A stretch of 64,000 nucleotides of DNA. Source: Cruorifilaria tuberocauda (Eukaryota > Nematoda > Chromadorea > Rhabditida > Onchocercidae). The stretch lies in assembly GCA_013365365.1 (NCBI GenBank), contig JABVXU010000047.1, forward strand, positions 124,001 to 188,000, read 5' to 3'. Under the pieces are notes generated by a model. It had not been told where the DNA came from. It was given only the letters and a program-made list of their open reading frames with translations, and made no database searches. Position numbers and translations under genes: made by a program. This document shows positions 24,701 through 37,698 of the stretch, piece after piece (within the stretch, counting starts at the first letter, position 1; each line of letters starts with the position of its first letter).

Positions 24701-26444
24701 TGACAACTGCATTTCCCTGTCTTCGCCACATTACTTTTCTCATCCAAATTTTATAGCATCCATGCGACCAAACAAAGTTACTTATTTATGAACAAATTTA
24801 AGTTGCATAAAAACTCATTTTTGTAACGAGTTCATTGTTGCTTTCTATGTTGCTTTCTTCAATTCAACCATTTAAACTATTTATTCCCAATATTTCAAAG
24901 TTATTCAGTTTCGTTAACTGTAAGTTTGTTTTTTTTACCAATATGCACATTGTTTACTTAACTAACCTTTATGGTTGGTTACCTTTGTTATTCTGCTTTG
25001 TTTTCACCATATTGTAGAAAGAGACTATACTGACTCTTGCCTTTAAGAAAATCCGGTTTTATGAATTAAAATTCTACTTTGTTTTCACTGGTATTGGATA
25101 TTCTTTGGTCGTTGGGTTGAATCATAAATTGCTTTTGTTATTAGTTTTATCCACACAATAATGTAATTTTTGTTAATAATCGACTGTTAGTCTCTTCTTC
25201 GAATAATCTGATTATTTATACAACTTTCTGCTTCCTTTAATTGCATTCTTTCTCAGTTTCTAAAATTTACTACTGTAAACATACAAAGTTGATTGGGTAA
25301 ATTATACTAGTTGGTAATGATTATGGCTAATATTTAACTGTTACTGAAATATTTTGATAAGGAACCATGAAAAACTATAAATTTGACTGATTCAATTCTA
25401 TAAAATGTGAAACTCATATAGGTTCCTTATTTTGTTTCTTGAATCATAAAAGAGAAGGTTGGACAACAAATGCGCTATAAATTAGCCAGTCTGATATATA
25501 TTATTAGTATTGCCAAATGTTTTTTTGTATTGATGTAGATATGCAATGCTTGAATTTCTCTAAAAATTCCTATTAAATTAACATATTGTACTCAAAGTCA
25601 AAAAATAATGATCTAAACACTAACGTTAAAAACACGGAACTGATAAGCATAAAAAGATGTTAAATGATCGTTCTGGAGTTGAGATATCCTCATGAAGAGA
25701 ATGAGGAGCAATCCAGTACTGATTGAATCAACCTGATCATTATTCATGACAATACTTGAAAATTTCTGTGATTCAACAAAATTAAAAGTTATAGTTTGAA
25801 AAAAGGTAGCGTTTTATCAAGTTCTTCTGAATTCAGATTTGTATCAGTTTAGCAAAACTAAGGTTAATATGAGTGCGTGAGAATTGAGGAAACATTGCAT
25901 GCCATTGTATTAGGCTAGCGATGAGCTTAATCCTGTGTAACGTTATCAGAGCAAAAAGAATGGTTCTTCAATTAAAAGAATTTTAATCAAATAAAAGAAT
26001 TTTGGCATCCGTGTTATAGAGTGAAGCAATCAATTTTCATACTTGAGAATTTATTCACAAAAAATTAATGGTTTAGGTTTTGCTGCATAATTATTATGAA
26101 TTCTTTAAAATTTAGTACTTTGAAAATTCTCGAAATTCGAATATTTTTGGAAAAATGAATGATTGCTTCTTGGACATCAGAGTTAACATTATTTTCAATT
26201 AATCCTGTTTCCTTTCATATACAAATTTGCAATTTAATATTCTATGGATGTTCTAAGATGGTAGCATTGCTTAGTTTTACTGCCAGTTAGTATGTTTCGA
26301 CCTTTCAAACCAATCAATGTCAACAGTTCCAACGGTTAAAGTAAATTAATAAATCGATCTCATGAAATCTTTATTTTTGTTTCACCTTTTTATGCCCATC
26401 ATTTTGTATTCGAAATAATTTTTTAAGGTGAATTGATCTGAAAA
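21740..26444. other. Gene-free 4.7 kb between DDX20 and BCAT
   Basis: No exon with family similarity was found on either strand. The stretch is very AT-rich, with many T-rich and A-rich runs. It holds the 13-base-stem hairpin at 22341-22384. ORFs such as 24489-24695 and 24835-25017 are T-rich frames without coding character. Confidence 0.5.
22341..22384. repeat. Perfect 13-bp inverted repeat (hairpin)
   Basis: AAAAGACAGTATA at 22341-22353 is the exact reverse complement of TATACTGTCTTTT at 22372-22384, with an 18-base loop. It lies 600 bases after the DDX20 stop. It could be a structured RNA, a remnant of a small inverted-repeat element, or chance. It is shorter than a typical microRNA precursor. 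Confidence 0.7.
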
Positions 26445-26451
26445 TTTTCAG
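26445..26451 (+). promoter_or_regulatory. Probable spliced-leader acceptor for BCAT
   Basis: TTTTCAG ends 23 bases before the ATG at 26475, with no upstream exon. The arrangement matches nematode trans-splice sites. Inferred. Confidence 0.55.
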
Positions 26452-26474
26452 GAACTTTTGTATTGGCTATAACC

Positions 26475-29420
26475 ATGAATTACTTGACAGAACTGATCTC
26501 GTCGGATATTCTAAATGGATTAATTCGGCGCGGCAGACCGTTGTTGCTACCGTCGAAATTAGCTGGATGTTGTTTTCATACAATCACTAACGCATCTATT
26601 ACGTCTTTCATGGTATAGCTCCTTTCATTCAAAAAAGACATTTTAATAGCTTAAAGTTATGGGTAAGGAATTTAGCACCGTGATTTGGAAATTATCAAAG
26701 CAACACGAGAGCAAATGCAACAAAAGCCAGAACCGGGAAGTGAGTTGTTGTTTGGTCATCAATTTTCAGATCATATGCTTGAGGTTAGTTTTCATTGCTT
26801 TATTAAGAAAATTTTCAAATCTTATTTCTAATGATGCAGCATAACTGTATCAGTTCGATAGTTTGAGATAAATTAAATTATCTCAACACTACTAAATGAC
26901 GATTATAGATAGAATGGACAGAGAAGAAAGGTTGGTCTCGACCCATAATATGTCCACTTCATAATCTAGCAATGCATCCCGCTGCAAAGGTTGGCATCTT
27001 TTGCATGAAAATCATGCCAAATATTACGGATCCTATAATCTGAGATTCGTTTCCTGGACAAGTGCTTTACATTGAGAAGCATTAACTTACAAACAGAAAT
27101 AAGCAGACAATAAAGGAAATAAAAAAATAAGAAAATTTTATGTTCCATCAATAATCGTGATGGCGAAAAAGATAAAACTTTTATTTTTTATAGGTTCTAC
27201 ACTATGCGATTGAACTGTTCGAAGGTATGAAGGCATACAGACGTGATGATGATAAAATTAATTTGTTCCGCCCAGAAAAAAACATGGAGCGCATGTACCG
27301 TACTGCAGCTCGATCTGCTATGCCGGTTCCCCTCATTTTTCTTTTCTTAATCTTTACAGTTTGCTAAGTTCGTCAAATTTAGAAAAAGCTTTTTTTATAT
27401 TCAAGTTCAAAAGGAGCATGAAATTTTAATTTTCATTAGAAATCGCAGATTTTTGATATAGGAGTTAAGTACAGCGTCTTTTTAAAAATTATTTATATCG
27501 TTATGGAAATTTAATTAAGAAAAAGTTGTGTCTAAACGGATGATGTACTTGTAAAAAAGTATTATTGGAAATAGTTTAGTCTTGCACAACTAATTTATGG
27601 CAAAACTTCATTATTCTGAATTAAATCGATAGCACTGAGCAAGGTGATATCCCAGAGGGAATCATGAGATTGCAATTCATTGAAGTGAAGAACTTCAAGT
27701 TAATTAAAAGATGAAATTGTTTTTATACGGAAGAAAAGGGAAGATTTCAAATCTAATTTAAACTCAAATAATCGAATAAAAGAGAACGTCTCTTTTTAAA
27801 ATTTTTTTATATTTAAAATAAAAATGGACTGATGATATTTTCAGACATTCGATAAAAATGAATTGAAAAAGCTGATTTGCGAATTAGTAAACATTGATGC
27901 AAACTGGGTACCTACGTCACCTGGCTCACTCTACATTCGTCCAACAATCATTGCTACAGAGGTCTTAATTTCTGTTTTTATTATTAATAATAGTAAATGG
28001 AGCAATAATCAGAAAAAATGATGACTGCTAACTTGTAATAAAGAACAGATTAGTTTACTTTCAAAAATGTTTTTAAGCCAGCTCTTGGATTATCACATTC
28101 ACAACAAGCTTTACTTTTCGTGATAACTGGTCCAGTTGGACAGTATTACTCAACAGGATTTAAACCTATTTCATTGTATGCTGATTCGACTTACTGCCGA
28201 TCATTTCCTGGTGGCGTTGGGGAATACAAAATGGGCTGGTAAGACTCCTTTTTGAAATTGTAGGTGTGATTGTTTAGTTGTTACTGTTTATCCTTCTGAA
28301 AACAATCTCGAAAGCGCTAAACAATGTTTGCTAATAAAAATTTTAACATAGTTTTGTCTTAGGAGAATATTTTCCTTCTCGAATTTCAGTAATTATGCAC
28401 CAACGTTATTAGTCGGTAAAATGGCGGCTTCGAAAAATTGCCAACAGGTTTTGTGGTTATACGGTGAAGAGCAGTGGATCACAGAAGCAGGAGCAATGAA
28501 TATTTTCATGTACTGGAAAAATGAACAAGGAGGTTGTTATGATGTTTTTTACCAATCAATTTAAAAATAGAAATTCATATGAAATGCTAAAAGATGTTAA
28601 ACTTTGTCTTATTCCTTTCCTGCCATTTCAAATCAAATATTTTTAGATGACGAACTGGTAACAGCACCATTGTACGATGGGATAATACTACCAGGTGTTA
28701 CCAGAGATAGCATTTTGCATTTGGGAAGACAGATGAATGATGTTAAAGTTACTGAGCGCTATGTTCAAATTGGAGAAGTACGACGAGCTATCAAGGAAGA
28801 AAGAGTAGGCTCAGCTTCTTTCATAAAGAGAAATAAAAACCTGAATCTGTATTTTTTTCTTGTTGCATTTATGCACAACATTATTTCCCAACTAAAGGCA
28901 AAAGTGATTGGAAGGTTTTAGAAATAAATTTCATTAAACATAATTTGCTATCCTCACTCGCGTATAGTTCAATAAATCAAAAATCCTTACATTTCAATAT
29001 ATTTTTTGAGTTCAAAATTTCAAATTCTTAGACCATGAAAATGAAAACAATACTGTAGATGTACGAAATGTTTGGCACCGGTACAGCATGTGTTGTTGCT
29101 CCAGTGGATCGAATTTTATATAAAAACCCGTCTACAGGAGATTTCGAGGAAATGATAATACCAACGATGATCCACAAGCCCAACCTTATGCAAAAACTTT
29201 ATCAAACAGTGATCGACATACAGGTATTCATTAGCTCACTTGAAAAAACCACTGCTTACTTAATTTACCTCAATTCAACAATAATGAAACTTCGGTATAC
29301 TTTTTTATCCCATAATAAGTATATATTTAACATACTGAATGCTTATTACAGTATGGAAAAATAAAGATGCCAGAATGGACGATGGAAGTTGCCTCATTTT
29401 TTCGGTCAAATGCTTCTTGA
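26475..29420 (+). CDS. BCAT1: Branched-chain amino acid aminotransferase
   Basis: PLP-dependent fold type IV transaminase that interconverts leucine, isoleucine and valine with their 2-oxo acids, using glutamate/2-oxoglutarate. Ten exons join in phase: 26475-26612, 26676-26783, 26909-26989, 27194-27325, 27845-27961, 28078-28238, 28390-28532, 28647-28804, 29059-29223, 29352-29420, encoding about 423 residues. Recognisable blocks are [48 protein letters not shown] with the PLP-binding Lys at residue 243, then [25 protein letters not shown] and [12 protein letters not shown]. The first about 50 residues are not conserved. They could contain a mitochondrial presequence, but this is not clear, so mitochondrial or cytosolic location is open. 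The gene converges with the fucosidase gene; AATAAA at 29701-29706 may be its poly(A) signal. Confidence 0.94.
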
Positions 29421-29921
29421 AGACTTAATTGAATTTAAAAAGCTAAAGTAAATATTGAATTTAAATAACACTCAATGTATTTAACATGTTTTATCTTTTG
29501 TACTTCGTGATTCTCAATTTATTCTCATATATATGATAATAGCGTTTTCCCTCATAAGTGTATATTAACCTGTCTTCAGTATAAACGCATACATTCATAA
29601 TTCTGTGAATCAGTTTTTTTCCCTTTGTTTACATTGGGAACAAGAAAGTCAAAGAAAATTTACAAACTGCAATTTTAAGTTAGCTGCCAAAATGGTTACA
29701 AATAAAACAGTGTTATTTCTGGAGTCATTTGGTGCGATTTTTGGTTCTTTGTTGAACTTCCGATTTTCGATCTTCAAGTGGGTCATGCTGTAAATTTAAA
29801 TTGTACGAAAGTTTGCAGTCGAAGATAAAAAAGAGTGCTGGCTTATAAAATTAAACATTTGATATGATAACAGCGCTTTCTATTTATTCAATTTCAATGA
29901 ACCTTTACTAAACTCATAATT
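29421..29921. other. Convergent 3' ends of BCAT and fucosidase
   Basis: About 500 bases separate the two stop codons. AATAAA on the plus strand at 29701-29706 and on the minus strand at 29888-29883 are candidate poly(A) signals for the two genes. No other feature is seen. Confidence 0.5.
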
Positions 29922-32900
29922 TCATTTATCTGTATACCAACTTATACTACACCATATGTTTAAACTTACATAAGTAGCATTAAAGTGTTTAATTCGAATA
30001 ACAACTGGGCTAAACGCAGCAAGTCTTTGATGATTCTTGAAGCTTAGTGTTACAGGATGTCCGGGAATGCCGTACACTTCAAGAAATTCAGTGTTAGTGA
30101 AATCGAGAAGCACTTCTGCTGTCAACTAAAATGTTAACTTTCTTAAAAATTAACTACTCGATCAATTGCATTTTAAAAAACTACTGGAAGAGATCGACAC
30201 ATTTTTGCTGTTGTGTTCTCATCAATATATTTATTCCATATTATGATGAAAACAACTTATAAAGAATTATTGTCCAAGCAGTAACGAAACTAACCATTGG
30301 TGTGTAAAGTACAGAAGGTAGTGTAACAGTGTCACTGATCGGGAATTGGAGAAAAAATGCATAAAGTTTGGAATGTACCGTATGTGGTACCCAAGCCATA
30401 TCATACCTCATTCTGTATTCGCTTGGTCGACTTATCGTGTACCTTCAATTAGAAATCAATGGTTGGCTCGTGAACATGAATATAACAGTTCCACAGAATT
30501 GTAAAGCTTTCAAAACGCCTACCAAATGTAGAGAGAATCGTTCTGATACATCCAGGGGGAAGTGTCAAAAATGGCTTCCCGATTACGTTTTATCCATTTA
30601 CCAAGTTCACGTAGTCGATCCTCAAAAATGGGCGCTATCATTCCTGACTTATCTGGACCAACATTCAACAGCAAATTCCCATTGCAAGCAACAGTCCTCA
30701 CTAGCTGACTAATAAGGTACGACACCGTGTTTACGTCATCACTCTAAATTTTTTAAACTTTAAGTTATTTTTTTAGATTTTTCAAGAGAGCTCTTACATC
30801 GCTATTACCAAAAATTGAAGGCACTGTTCAAAGAATTTTGACTTTTCCTCTTATTTTCCTCCTTATTTTTCTGAATACATCATGTTTCTGGCTAATCTTA
30901 TTCTATACCTTTCTGTAAGAAATTTGCACAGCATTAACTGTATTTGCTGAATAAACTAAATCTTGGTAGAAGTATAATTACTCGCATATTCCGGCGATAT
31001 CCCCATGATTGCTTATCAAGTGTAAGGCAATTTTCCCACTTGCGTTTTAGTAAATAACCTGCAACAAGTTCACCTTTTTCATGAAATATGTCGGTATTTA
31101 AATTCATAATTCGATTCACGATACAAGTCTTTGAGCACACCTTTCGTGAAAATTTGCCAACTTCGTTACTCACGAAACTTTGAAAAAAATAAACCTGGAT
31201 CAAAGTGATCTGAATAAGTTAAGAAACCACCATGTTTACCGGCGATACCTTCTCCCCACCGATCATTTACGACCACTGTGTTCTTCACTGGGCTGAAAAT
31301 ATGAATACTGTAAACCTCAGCTAATAAGGCAGTGGATGACGAAAAACTCATTTTGAGATCAGAAGTGATTTCGAAATGCCACTCTATTTGGTTGAGCAAA
31401 ACAAAAGAAACTCATAGTTATTACAGCTTTCTAATAAAAACATTTGTATTCATCTTTGAATCGTTAACCTTGAATTATAAAGCCATGCAATAAATTCTTT
31501 TGATTTCCAGTAATTATCAGTCATTTCCCAGTCTCCATCACTCCAAATTATTTGTGGTTCGTACTTTTTCACTATTTCCATCATTTGCGGATATGACACA
31601 TACTGTAATCACGTTTAAATTAAATAATTAGCAAAAACTTTTTATTAACTTTAGTGTTATAACAAAAGTAAAATGAAAAACACTAACCCTTACGTAGTCA
31701 TCAGTGCTGTATTTGCGATCATTAATGTAATACCGATTAAACCATTCATACTGAGAAAAATAAAGGCCGAAATGAACTTTGGATTCCAAGAATGCATTCT
31801 TCAATTCACCTGTAACTAGGCTTAGGAAGCTTGAAAAACGAGACTTTTTCACATTCAATTGTTAAAAATTGAGAAAAGTGTTAAAGAAAAGAAATAATAT
31901 ATTTTTACATATTTTAACAAATAAAATATACATGAATCGTCGGGAAATGATTTAAGGTTAAATCACCCAAAATCGTATTAAAATTAAATAAGCAAGAATC
32001 ATACCAACGATATCTCGATGCGGACCAATATCAACTGAGTTCCAGTTCCAGGAAGTTACGCTTGGCCACATCGTAAAGCCTTCATGATGTTTGCTTGTGA
32101 ACACAAAATATCTTCAAACCAATCGTTTCTTCCACAGTATAATTTGTAGCTAATAAAACTTATGCTAATACAAAACATCAGAAAATTTACCTCGCTCCGG
32201 ATGCTTCCACGATATCGCGAAATACAGAAGCGTTGAAGTACTCAGCTGTGAACTGCAATTTTGTGAGTTTCTGATCTCACAGTTTTAGTAAAATTTTTGA
32301 ATCATCTAACACTCCAGAAAAAAATGGTTTCGTAAACATATATTTTCGAAAGCCTTCAAAATGCATATTCCAAAGATGTTCCTAAGATTTTTACTCATTA
32401 ATTCTGTTTCTATTAAGTCATTGGAATTGGACATACGTCTTGAGCAAAATCGGCATAGGTGACATCTGGTTTGTAATTTTTTTTCATAAATTGGATTATG
32501 TCTGAGTTATTTGATACTTTCCATGCATACCACATCCATTCCGAACTGAAAACATCTTTCATGTTATGGATCAACCCTATATTCAACATAAGCAACATAA
32601 TTTCACAATTTTTTCGAAAGAAAAATAAAGAAGTTTCAACTACTTCTAATTAATTAATTAAAAGGTGGACGTATAACCACTTACTGAATTGCTGGTACTG
32701 AATAAACTCCCCAATGACAAAATATACCGAGTTTGGCATTTTGATACCATTGCGGTATCGGCCTCGAATCGATTGACTCCCAAGTTGGCTAAAATGTTTA
32801 CCCATTTACTAAATTATGAGAATTAATGAGTGACTCGATTAGCTATCAAATATAATTGTAATTGATGGAAATTCAAAACTTATCATAACAACAAAGAAAA

Positions 32901-33127
32901 TTTATATCTAAATAATAAATAATCATAAGCAAAAATATCATTTTATTTCGCGCTTTACAATTAAAACATGGGTTGTGTACCACCGGACGTTATAGTTCAA
33001 ACTTTTTCGCTGTTGCAATTATTATCAGAAAGTATACATTGCCTACCAAATAACTTTTTCCTTGTATTTGTTGTAGAGCACCAATGTCAATTAAAAGGAC
33101 AAAAATCCTGACGCTAAGGGTATTCAT
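29922..33127 (-). CDS. FUCA1: Alpha-L-fucosidase (GH29), secreted or lysosomal
   Basis: Hydrolyses terminal alpha-L-fucose from glycoproteins and glycolipids. Twelve exons on the minus strand: 33127-33047, 32788-32685, 32545-32437, 32252-32191, 32111-32005, 31809-31694, 31602-31469, 31292-31195, 31058-30982, 30743-30523, 30442-30295, 30125-29922. All joins are in phase and give about 486 residues (human FUCA1 466). The first 22 or so residues form a signal peptide. Blocks in order: [47 protein letters not shown] (His-His at 127-128), [13 protein letters not shown], then WSDGDWE with Asp215 as the expected nucleophile, [16 protein letters not shown] and [14 protein letters not shown]. The last exon has a good donor consensus at its TAT codon, 45 bases before the stop, so the final 15 residues could instead come from a further exon I did not find. 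Confidence 0.93.
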
Positions 33128-34158
33128 CACTACTCTTAGCAATGCAGTTCCCTTTCGCTCCTGCAGTCGATAACCGAAGATGCAATGAATGATAATTCAC
33201 GATGATTTCAATCGCAAATAGCTCATATTACAGATTCCACATTTGGAATCCCGATTTGGAGGATCTTCAACTTGGAATACTTCAATGAGGAATCAATCTA
33301 TCATGTTTTTTTTGAATTTCATTGAAAACGAAATTTCCTCACCTCTAATCAGTTACAAATTAGCCTTTCGACGGAAACATTAGCATGCCAAAACAAGAGA
33401 ATAAGAGTAGACTCCTATAATCCCAGTTTTGCCAAACTACCTTTATCCTTTCCAGTTTTCCCCCTCTTTCATTATTATTACGCAACGAATATTTCTCTCA
33501 GGTATAATTCACTTTACAACCATCTTTTACTGAAATATCCACTATTTTTTATATTTTTCTACCGAAGGCCTCTGTGCAATGCATTGTGGAAATGGCATGA
33601 AATATTTATCCAATATTTAATTAAAAATGTACGCCTAAACGTCCATCACATTTATTACATTGCTCCGACTAAATATTACTCACGAAATTGATCGTCCAAT
33701 ACATATCATTAATGCATGACATATATATATATAGGTCCTAAAGCAGTGCTTAATACGTGTAAAACCACACTAAATTCATCTAGTGTTCAGGGGCAACACT
33801 GAATCATTGATTTAGTTGTATACCTCTAGCATTAAAAACAGAAAGTGCTAAAATCAAAAAGATGAGGGAGGAAAGACATTACCATTTATAACTGCTTAAA
33901 TCTGTCACAAGTAAAAAACTAGTAAAAGTAATATCAAAATAAACATTAAAAAAGAAACAGAAAGAAATTCAAGAAAATTAGTTGGTCAAAAACAACATCT
34001 TGGTTTTATACAACACTTGAAAAATCAATATCACTAATCATATGAACTGCATCAGAAAACACTAAATTCATAACATAAATCGCGCTATTTTTTATACACC
34101 ATACACCAAATAATTTTGATCAATGCGGCATCTACTTCACAGAAATTTATATCGCATT
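33128..34158. other. Intergenic stretch between UQCRC2 and fucosidase
   Basis: About 1 kb lies between two minus-strand genes. It should hold the UQCRC2 3' untranslated region and the fucosidase promoter. A short AT repeat is at 33721-33732. No coding signal was seen. Confidence 0.5.
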
Positions 34159-36802
34159 TTACAAACAATCGAGGTAGGGTACTTGATAAATATTTCCATA
34201 AGAAGCAAGTGTTAACTTCGATTTCACTTGGTCCACTGCCTGCAGTGACAGAATTTACAAATCATAAGCGACAAAATCAATGTTTATGTGAAATAACTAT
34301 GAGAAACTTTTTGTAAAAAATGATGAAAATTTTCTAAGTTTAAATGAGTTGCTAACTTCCTGCAGAAATATTATCACAACCAATACACTTTTTATGGTTA
34401 AGAATTATGTTGACTTCTAACCCTTTCAATGTCGGTCATATTGACGGAGGCTACCTCTTGCAACAAATTTGAAACAGTCTCCGCTTTACCAGTAGCAAGA
34501 ATTTGAGCAGCACGATCTAATACCACATTTTCAGCTAACTCTGCCCGGTTTAGAATATTCATCACAGCTATATTCCTGAATCAGTAACCAAATATGGCGA
34601 AAAAAAACTACTGTGAAAAAAACGATTATAACGTTAAACTGAAAAGAGACGAACAAATATGGGACAAGGAAAAAAGAAAAAACATCAACTTTGCTGCTTG
34701 CAACGCAAAATCATCGATTGTGAAGGATTTCAAGGCTTTTACTGCTGCATCACAAAGGGGACCGATGCGATCTGCTTCAGAAACGATATAAAGACCAACC
34801 AGCCCTTCATCTGTATATATTTCCGATATGGTAGAAATGCCGAAAGGATAACCACTTGAGGCTTTCTGAAGAATGAATTCAATATCTCTTTAAATCAACA
34901 CCAACAATAGTAACAGTGGTAAGCAAATTCCCAGTATTTTTCACTGAAAATATTAATGGGAGCAGAAAAATAAATTAGAAAAAATACTCCGTATAATAAC
35001 TAACAAAGATTGCTTTTGCTACTACACCTTGTCCAACACCTATAGCGTACTTTGCTGCAGCGCCCTGACCAATGGCAGCGCTCAGAATTGCTTGTACAGC
35101 TAAACTCTGAAATTAGAGACTTGATTCTAATACGCCATAGAGAAGAAACACGGAATACAAATGTATAAGATACATTGAACACCTCGACAGTATCTCGCAT
35201 ATGCGCAATGGAAATGACACCTCTGCATCAGATGGTAGTCATCAGTACTTCAGGCTATTCCTAACAAAAAAAAAATGCGCTGCAGCATATTACCTTGAGA
35301 CTTTTCAAAGAAGCTCCTCTACCAGCAATTGCAACGTGAGCTTCTTTCATTAAGCATTTATGACGTTTTTCTCCGCCACAGTATGGAGATGGTTTTGGCG
35401 AAACTGAACTCCCTTCAGGTAACGTGAATTGACTGCACGCATAATCTAGTATTTGATCATGCGGGATGTTCACTCCTACAAGCGCAGCATTTCCAGTCAC
35501 CATTTGTGAAGCCTAAAAAAAGAAATACTAAAATAAAATTTCGATGCTGGCGAATTCCAATAAAATATAAAAAATGATCATACACAAGAAGACAATCTCT
35601 TAAGTACGCTGAAAACATACTGCAAATTTTTCCATTTTGCGATGATTGAATTTGCCAATACTTTCTTTCTTCGCGTATAGATAATTTCCAAGAGAACCAC
35701 TTCGGAATGCAGCCTAAATGAAATTTATTTACGTTTTCGTATAGACAACTGCATAACATAAACCATTATTAAATCTTCCGATCAGTATTTTAATAGCATA
35801 CTGACGAAATCGATAAAATCGAAATATTACATCATGTAAATTTTCCACAAGCATATCGTATGCTTTAAGATAATTGCGATCGATCCTCAGTGTTTCCTTG
35901 AAATCTTCGACATCCCATGGTTTAAATGCTGGTTGAGCCAATTCTCCTAATAAAGATAATCCTACTGGCGCACGATCTCTAACCACTGACATTTGAACTG
36001 CAAGCAAGTCGCGTGTCATCATACCATTCTGAAATTGTCATATATTTCTAAAATAAGTTTTAGATTCCTATCAATTCCCTGCAAGACCTAAGGAAATATA
36101 TTATTGTAGATTTCACTACGAATAATAGCATTTCTTTATCTAAAAGCCGATAAAAATGAATATAATTGCCCAAAATCTTTTTTTAGTACTTGTAAAACTC
36201 ACTACAGTAGCACCAGCAGAACCGCACTGCCAAAGTAACTGTGCACCATAATATCTTTGAGAATCACCTCCAATACAATTTCGAATGTGATGGACCAAAC
36301 CTGCTTCATCAGGCATTTCATACCGAGTTCCCGCTCGATAAGCCACTACGAGCTGAGCGACTGGACCACCAAGATCCACAGAAGCAACTGTCAATCCGTT
36401 TGGTAAGCGCGATATCTTGAACAAGTACATTAATATATTCAATATACTTGTTAAAATTACTGCATTAAAAACTGATGTACCTTTTCTTCCGCGATATTGA
36501 TAACATTCCGAGCGGGTACGCTAGTAGACGCAAGTCGCTTCTAAAATAATGTGAAATTCAAATCTCAAAATGGCTAAGCGAATAGAGACTCTATTGTGTA
36601 AGAAAAAATATTGATGGAGTGAAGATTAGACTCGGTTGAATAACATTAGAATGGACAATAAATTTGCCAGGTAAAAATCGGTCCTGACTTCCCTTTCTGA
36701 TTATATCGTAAAAGAGCATGCTACAAAAGTATTACTTGTACCATGTCACACAGAAATAAGAAGGAAACTTACAGATACGCTGTACCACAGGCGTAAAATC
36801 AT
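34159..36802 (-). CDS. UQCRC2: Cytochrome b-c1 complex core protein 2, mitochondrial
   Basis: Core 2 subunit of respiratory complex III; a catalytically inactive member of the M16 (mitochondrial processing peptidase) family on the matrix side. Ten minus-strand exons: 36802-36773, 36540-36481, 36415-36203, 36028-35831, 35713-35621, 35512-35294, 35106-35005, 34865-34690, 34575-34422, 34239-34159, all in phase, giving about 441 residues (human 453). The first exon is only ten codons and starts a basic, acidic-poor presequence. Family blocks are ISRLPNGLTVASVD, VAYRAGTRYE, LVHHIRNC, LLGELAQPAFKPWDV, GVNIPHDQILDYA and GQGVVAKAIF, then a short C-terminal exon ending SYGNIYQVPYLDCL, the usual end motif. 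M16 zinc-binding HXXEH is absent (HHIRN instead), as expected for core proteins. Confidence 0.92.
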
Positions 36803-36844
36803 AACGTCTTATAGGTTCCACACGAAGTTTGAAGCAACGCGATC

Positions 36845-36852
36845 CTGCGAAT
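36845..36852 (-). promoter_or_regulatory. Possible spliced-leader acceptor for UQCRC2
   Basis: On the minus strand a T-rich tract followed by ATTCGCAG ends 42 bases before the ATG at 36802. It could be a trans-splice site. Weaker than the TTTCAG sites elsewhere. Confidence 0.4.
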
Positions 36853-37654
36853 CTTAAAAAAATCAGAAAGTTTGAGGAACTTTTGAATTATATAGTAGCA
36901 ATTAATTCTTAAAATGGAAAATAGTTTAAAGCAGGACAAGTGTTGGGACATACAAATACTGCTCCATTAATAGTTGTACCTCAAGAACAACGCGCTCACG
37001 ACCAACTGACAAAGAGAGCTAGATTCGCATGCAACGGAAATGAAACAACTAGTCAATTGTAGAAGTTTCTACTGTGAAGGGGTGAGGGTTTGAAGCAATG
37101 AAATCGTGTCTAATTAAGTACACAGGAAGCTAGGGAATATTATGGGTAATGGTTGAGAACAAAGAGAATATTGATAATAAGAGATAATAGATATCGCTAA
37201 GGATGATAAAATGTAGTAAAAAATGATGATGAAATGTAGATAAAATGTAGGAAACAATTGGGTAGTCATGATTACTGGTGCAAATGAAAATGAGTGTAAG
37301 CAAATATTGCTTATATTTTAGTCTGCACTTGCAGTGCTATTTAATGATAGTCTTTCATGCTGGGTTCAGTTTAGATAGTTCGTCAAATCAATTCATGATA
37401 AGCTTTTTGAAAGTTCAAAATCGTCTGAATATATTATCCAGTTTTTCCACCGATAAGCTTGTTTTCTGATATATTTGTTTCCACTGATATTCTCTTCATC
37501 TCTTAAGCTGAAATTGTGATTTATAAGTTTCAAGAAATCGTGGCTTTAGTTGTCTGAATTATTATATTGCATTACTGTACCATAAACCAGATATGTATTA
37601 CAGATTTATGAAGATGTACGAAAGAACTATCAACCTCTGACAACGGAAGATTGA
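36853..37654. other. Shared upstream region of two divergent genes
   Basis: About 0.9 kb lies between the divergent starts of UQCRC2 (minus) and the TGN38-like gene (plus). It holds several GATGATGAAATGTAGATAAAATG-like A and G-rich repeats near 37200-37250. No coding signal was seen; it probably contains both promoters. Confidence 0.45.
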
Positions 37655-37662
37655 TTTTGCAG
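37655..37662 (+). promoter_or_regulatory. Probable spliced-leader acceptor for the TGN38-like gene
   Basis: TTTTGCAG ends 36 bases before the ATG at 37699. An upstream in-frame ATG at 37651 would be removed by trans-splicing here, leaving an ideal signal peptide at the new start. Confidence 0.55.
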
Positions 37663-37698
37663 AGTATACGAAAAGCAAATAAGAGGAAGAGCTTTGTA